A stretch of 5,630 bases of DNA from JBFWIL01 sp050256015. GTDB taxonomy: Bacteria > Bacteroidota > Bacteroidia > Bacteroidales > Prolixibacteraceae. The stretch lies in assembly GCA_050256015.1 (NCBI GenBank), contig JBFWIL010000173.1, positions 1 to 5,630 on the forward strand, in the 5' to 3' direction. This document shows, in pieces, positions 4,760 through 5,630 of the stretch. Position numbers and translations under genes: made by a program. The stretch's first letter is position 1. Every line of letters starts with the position of its first letter. Below the pieces are notes generated by a model. That model was given only the letters and a program-made list of their open reading frames with translations, was not told the origin of the DNA and made no database searches.

Positions 4760-5630
4760 TGAAAAAAAAACAAACGGATGAGGTATGGTGCAGCCATATC
4801 TTGTTTAAATCATTTCGAATCATGAGACTAACGCTCGGACTACTTTTAATTCTGGCAGCACAGGGATGGGCTACCAAAGGCTACTCCCAGAAAGCCGTTC
4901 TGAACCTGGACATGAAAAACGCAAAAATCGTTGATGTTCTGGAAGAAATTGAAGATCAAACGGATTACTATTTCCTGTTCAACTATGAACAGATCAATTC
5001 CGACAAAAGGATCAATGTCAGCCTGACCAAGGCGAAGATTGACGAAACATTGAACACGATCCTGAAAGGAACTGATTTGAAATACACGATTAAAGATCGT
5101 CAGATTGTGATCTCGAAAGATGAAACAGACGCAAATTATTTGAGTTCAGTTCTTATTCTGCAACAAATAAGTATTTCCGGAAAAGTAACCGATTCTTCAG
5201 GACAACCGTTACCCGGTGTTACTGTGGTTGTTAAGGGAAGCACCAATGGGACCATTACAGATGTGGATGGGAATTATTCCCTGCCCAATGTTACCGCAAA
5301 CGAAACACTCGTGTTCTCGTTTGTAGGAATGAAAACACGGGAAATTCCCGTAGCAGGAAAAACAAACATCAATTTGATAATGGAGGAAGAAACCATTGGG
5401 CTGGATGAAGTTGTGGCCATTGGATATGGTACGGTAAAAAAGAGTGACCTCACCGGGTCGGTCGGAGTTGTGAAATCCAATCAGCTGGATCAGCAGATCA
5501 ACAATAACATGGGAGCAGCTATTCAGGGTAAGATTGCAGGGGTTTCGGTCGAATCGTCCGGTGGCGCCCCTGGTGCGGGAATGAACCTGCAGATCCGGGG
5601 TGCCGGTTCCCTGAACAATAACAATCCCCT
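4759..5630 (+). CDS. SusC/RagA-family TonB-linked outer-membrane transporter with STN domain (5' part)
   Basis: The frame is open from the ATG at 4759 to the window edge (290 codons seen; such proteins usually exceed 1000 residues). A long basic leader and signal sequence end near GYSQ (about 42-45), hydrophobic core LTLGLLLILAA. The STN (secretin/TonB N-terminal) domain spans about 48-119 (LNLDMKNAKIVDVLEEIE to QIVIS), the carboxypeptidase-regulatory-like domain about 137-211 (ISGKVTDSSGQPLPGVTVVV, VDGNYSLPNV), then LDEVVAIGYGTVKKSDLTGSV at 215-235 and the start of the plug (IQGKIAGVSVESSGGAPG, IRGAGSLNNNNP). The protein should import a bound substrate, often a glycan, across the outer membrane using TonB energy, while the STN domain signals to FecR. 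The substrate cannot be told from this part. A SusD-like lipoprotein gene is expected downstream. The ATG at 4822 (residue 22) is a less likely alternative start. Confidence 0.93.
   Translation, partial: MKKKQTDEVWCSHILFKSFRIMRLTLGLLLILAAQGWATKGYSQKAVLNLDMKNAKIVDVLEEIEDQTDYYFLFNYEQINSDKRINVSLTKAKIDETLNTILKGTDLKYTIKDRQIVISKDETDANYLSSVLILQQISISGKVTDSSGQPLPGVTVVVKGSTNGTITDVDGNYSLPNVTANETLVFSFVGMKTREIPVAGKTNINLIMEEETIGLDEVVAIGYGTVKKSDLTGSVGVVKSNQLDQQINNNMGAAIQGKIAGVSVESSGGAPGAGMNLQIRGAGSLNNNNP

Noticed and set aside
4728..4781. 17-codon ORF overlapping the susC start in another frame
   Set aside because: It has no ribosome site, and its codons are the A-rich start of susC read out of frame; it is probably chance.
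5274..5480. 68-codon minus-strand open frame
   Set aside because: It is opposite the carboxypeptidase-like and pre-plug region of the SusC gene, which is clearly coding on the plus strand.

Overview
The window comes from a member of the Bacteroidota, probably a Bacteroidales-like lineage. The evidence is the gene content: a SusC/RagA-type TonB-dependent transducer with an N-terminal STN domain, a FecR-type anti-sigma factor with a C-terminal DUF4974-like domain, a FecI-like ECF sigma factor, and a head-GIN/DUF2807 secreted protein. Shine-Dalgarno sites are weak or absent, as is usual in this phylum. No rRNA, tRNA, CRISPR array, insertion sequence or phage gene was recognised.

Layout. At the left edge, on the minus strand, lies a DUF2807 (putative adhesin) gene whose 3' part appears frameshifted near a six-C run; its last part is outside the window. 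A 509-base divergent intergenic region (536-1044) holds inverted repeats, an AAAACG-rich stretch and one candidate -7 box, but no convincing gene. All remaining genes are on the plus strand: an S41 C-terminal processing protease (1045-2766), an ECF sigma factor only 11 bases later (2778-3434, TTG start), a FecR-like anti-sigma factor (3515-4534), a 224-base leader, and the first 290 codons of a SusC-family receptor (4759 to the window edge).

How the genes may work together. Sigma, FecR and an STN-bearing SusC form a standard trans-envelope signalling set. Ligand binding by the outer-membrane transporter is passed through its periplasmic STN domain to the FecR-like inner-membrane protein, which controls the sigma factor, which in turn activates the transporter operon. 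A SusD partner would be expected just beyond the right edge. The unusual neighbour is the Prc/Ctp-type protease: in Pseudomonas FecR-type signalling, Prc (with RseP) takes part in processing the anti-sigma factor, so its close linkage here may be functional.

The most interesting non-coding signals are in the two spacers of the signalling cluster. Between sigma and fecR there is a strong hairpin at the 3' end of the sigma gene, a perfect 12-base palindrome and a direct repeat. In the susC leader there is a hairpin with a U-tract on the minus strand, lying 41 bases downstream (in minus-strand sense) of a perfect TAnnTTTG box. Together these could define a short antisense RNA against the susC start region. 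A 13-codon ORF in frame with susC overlaps the same hairpin.
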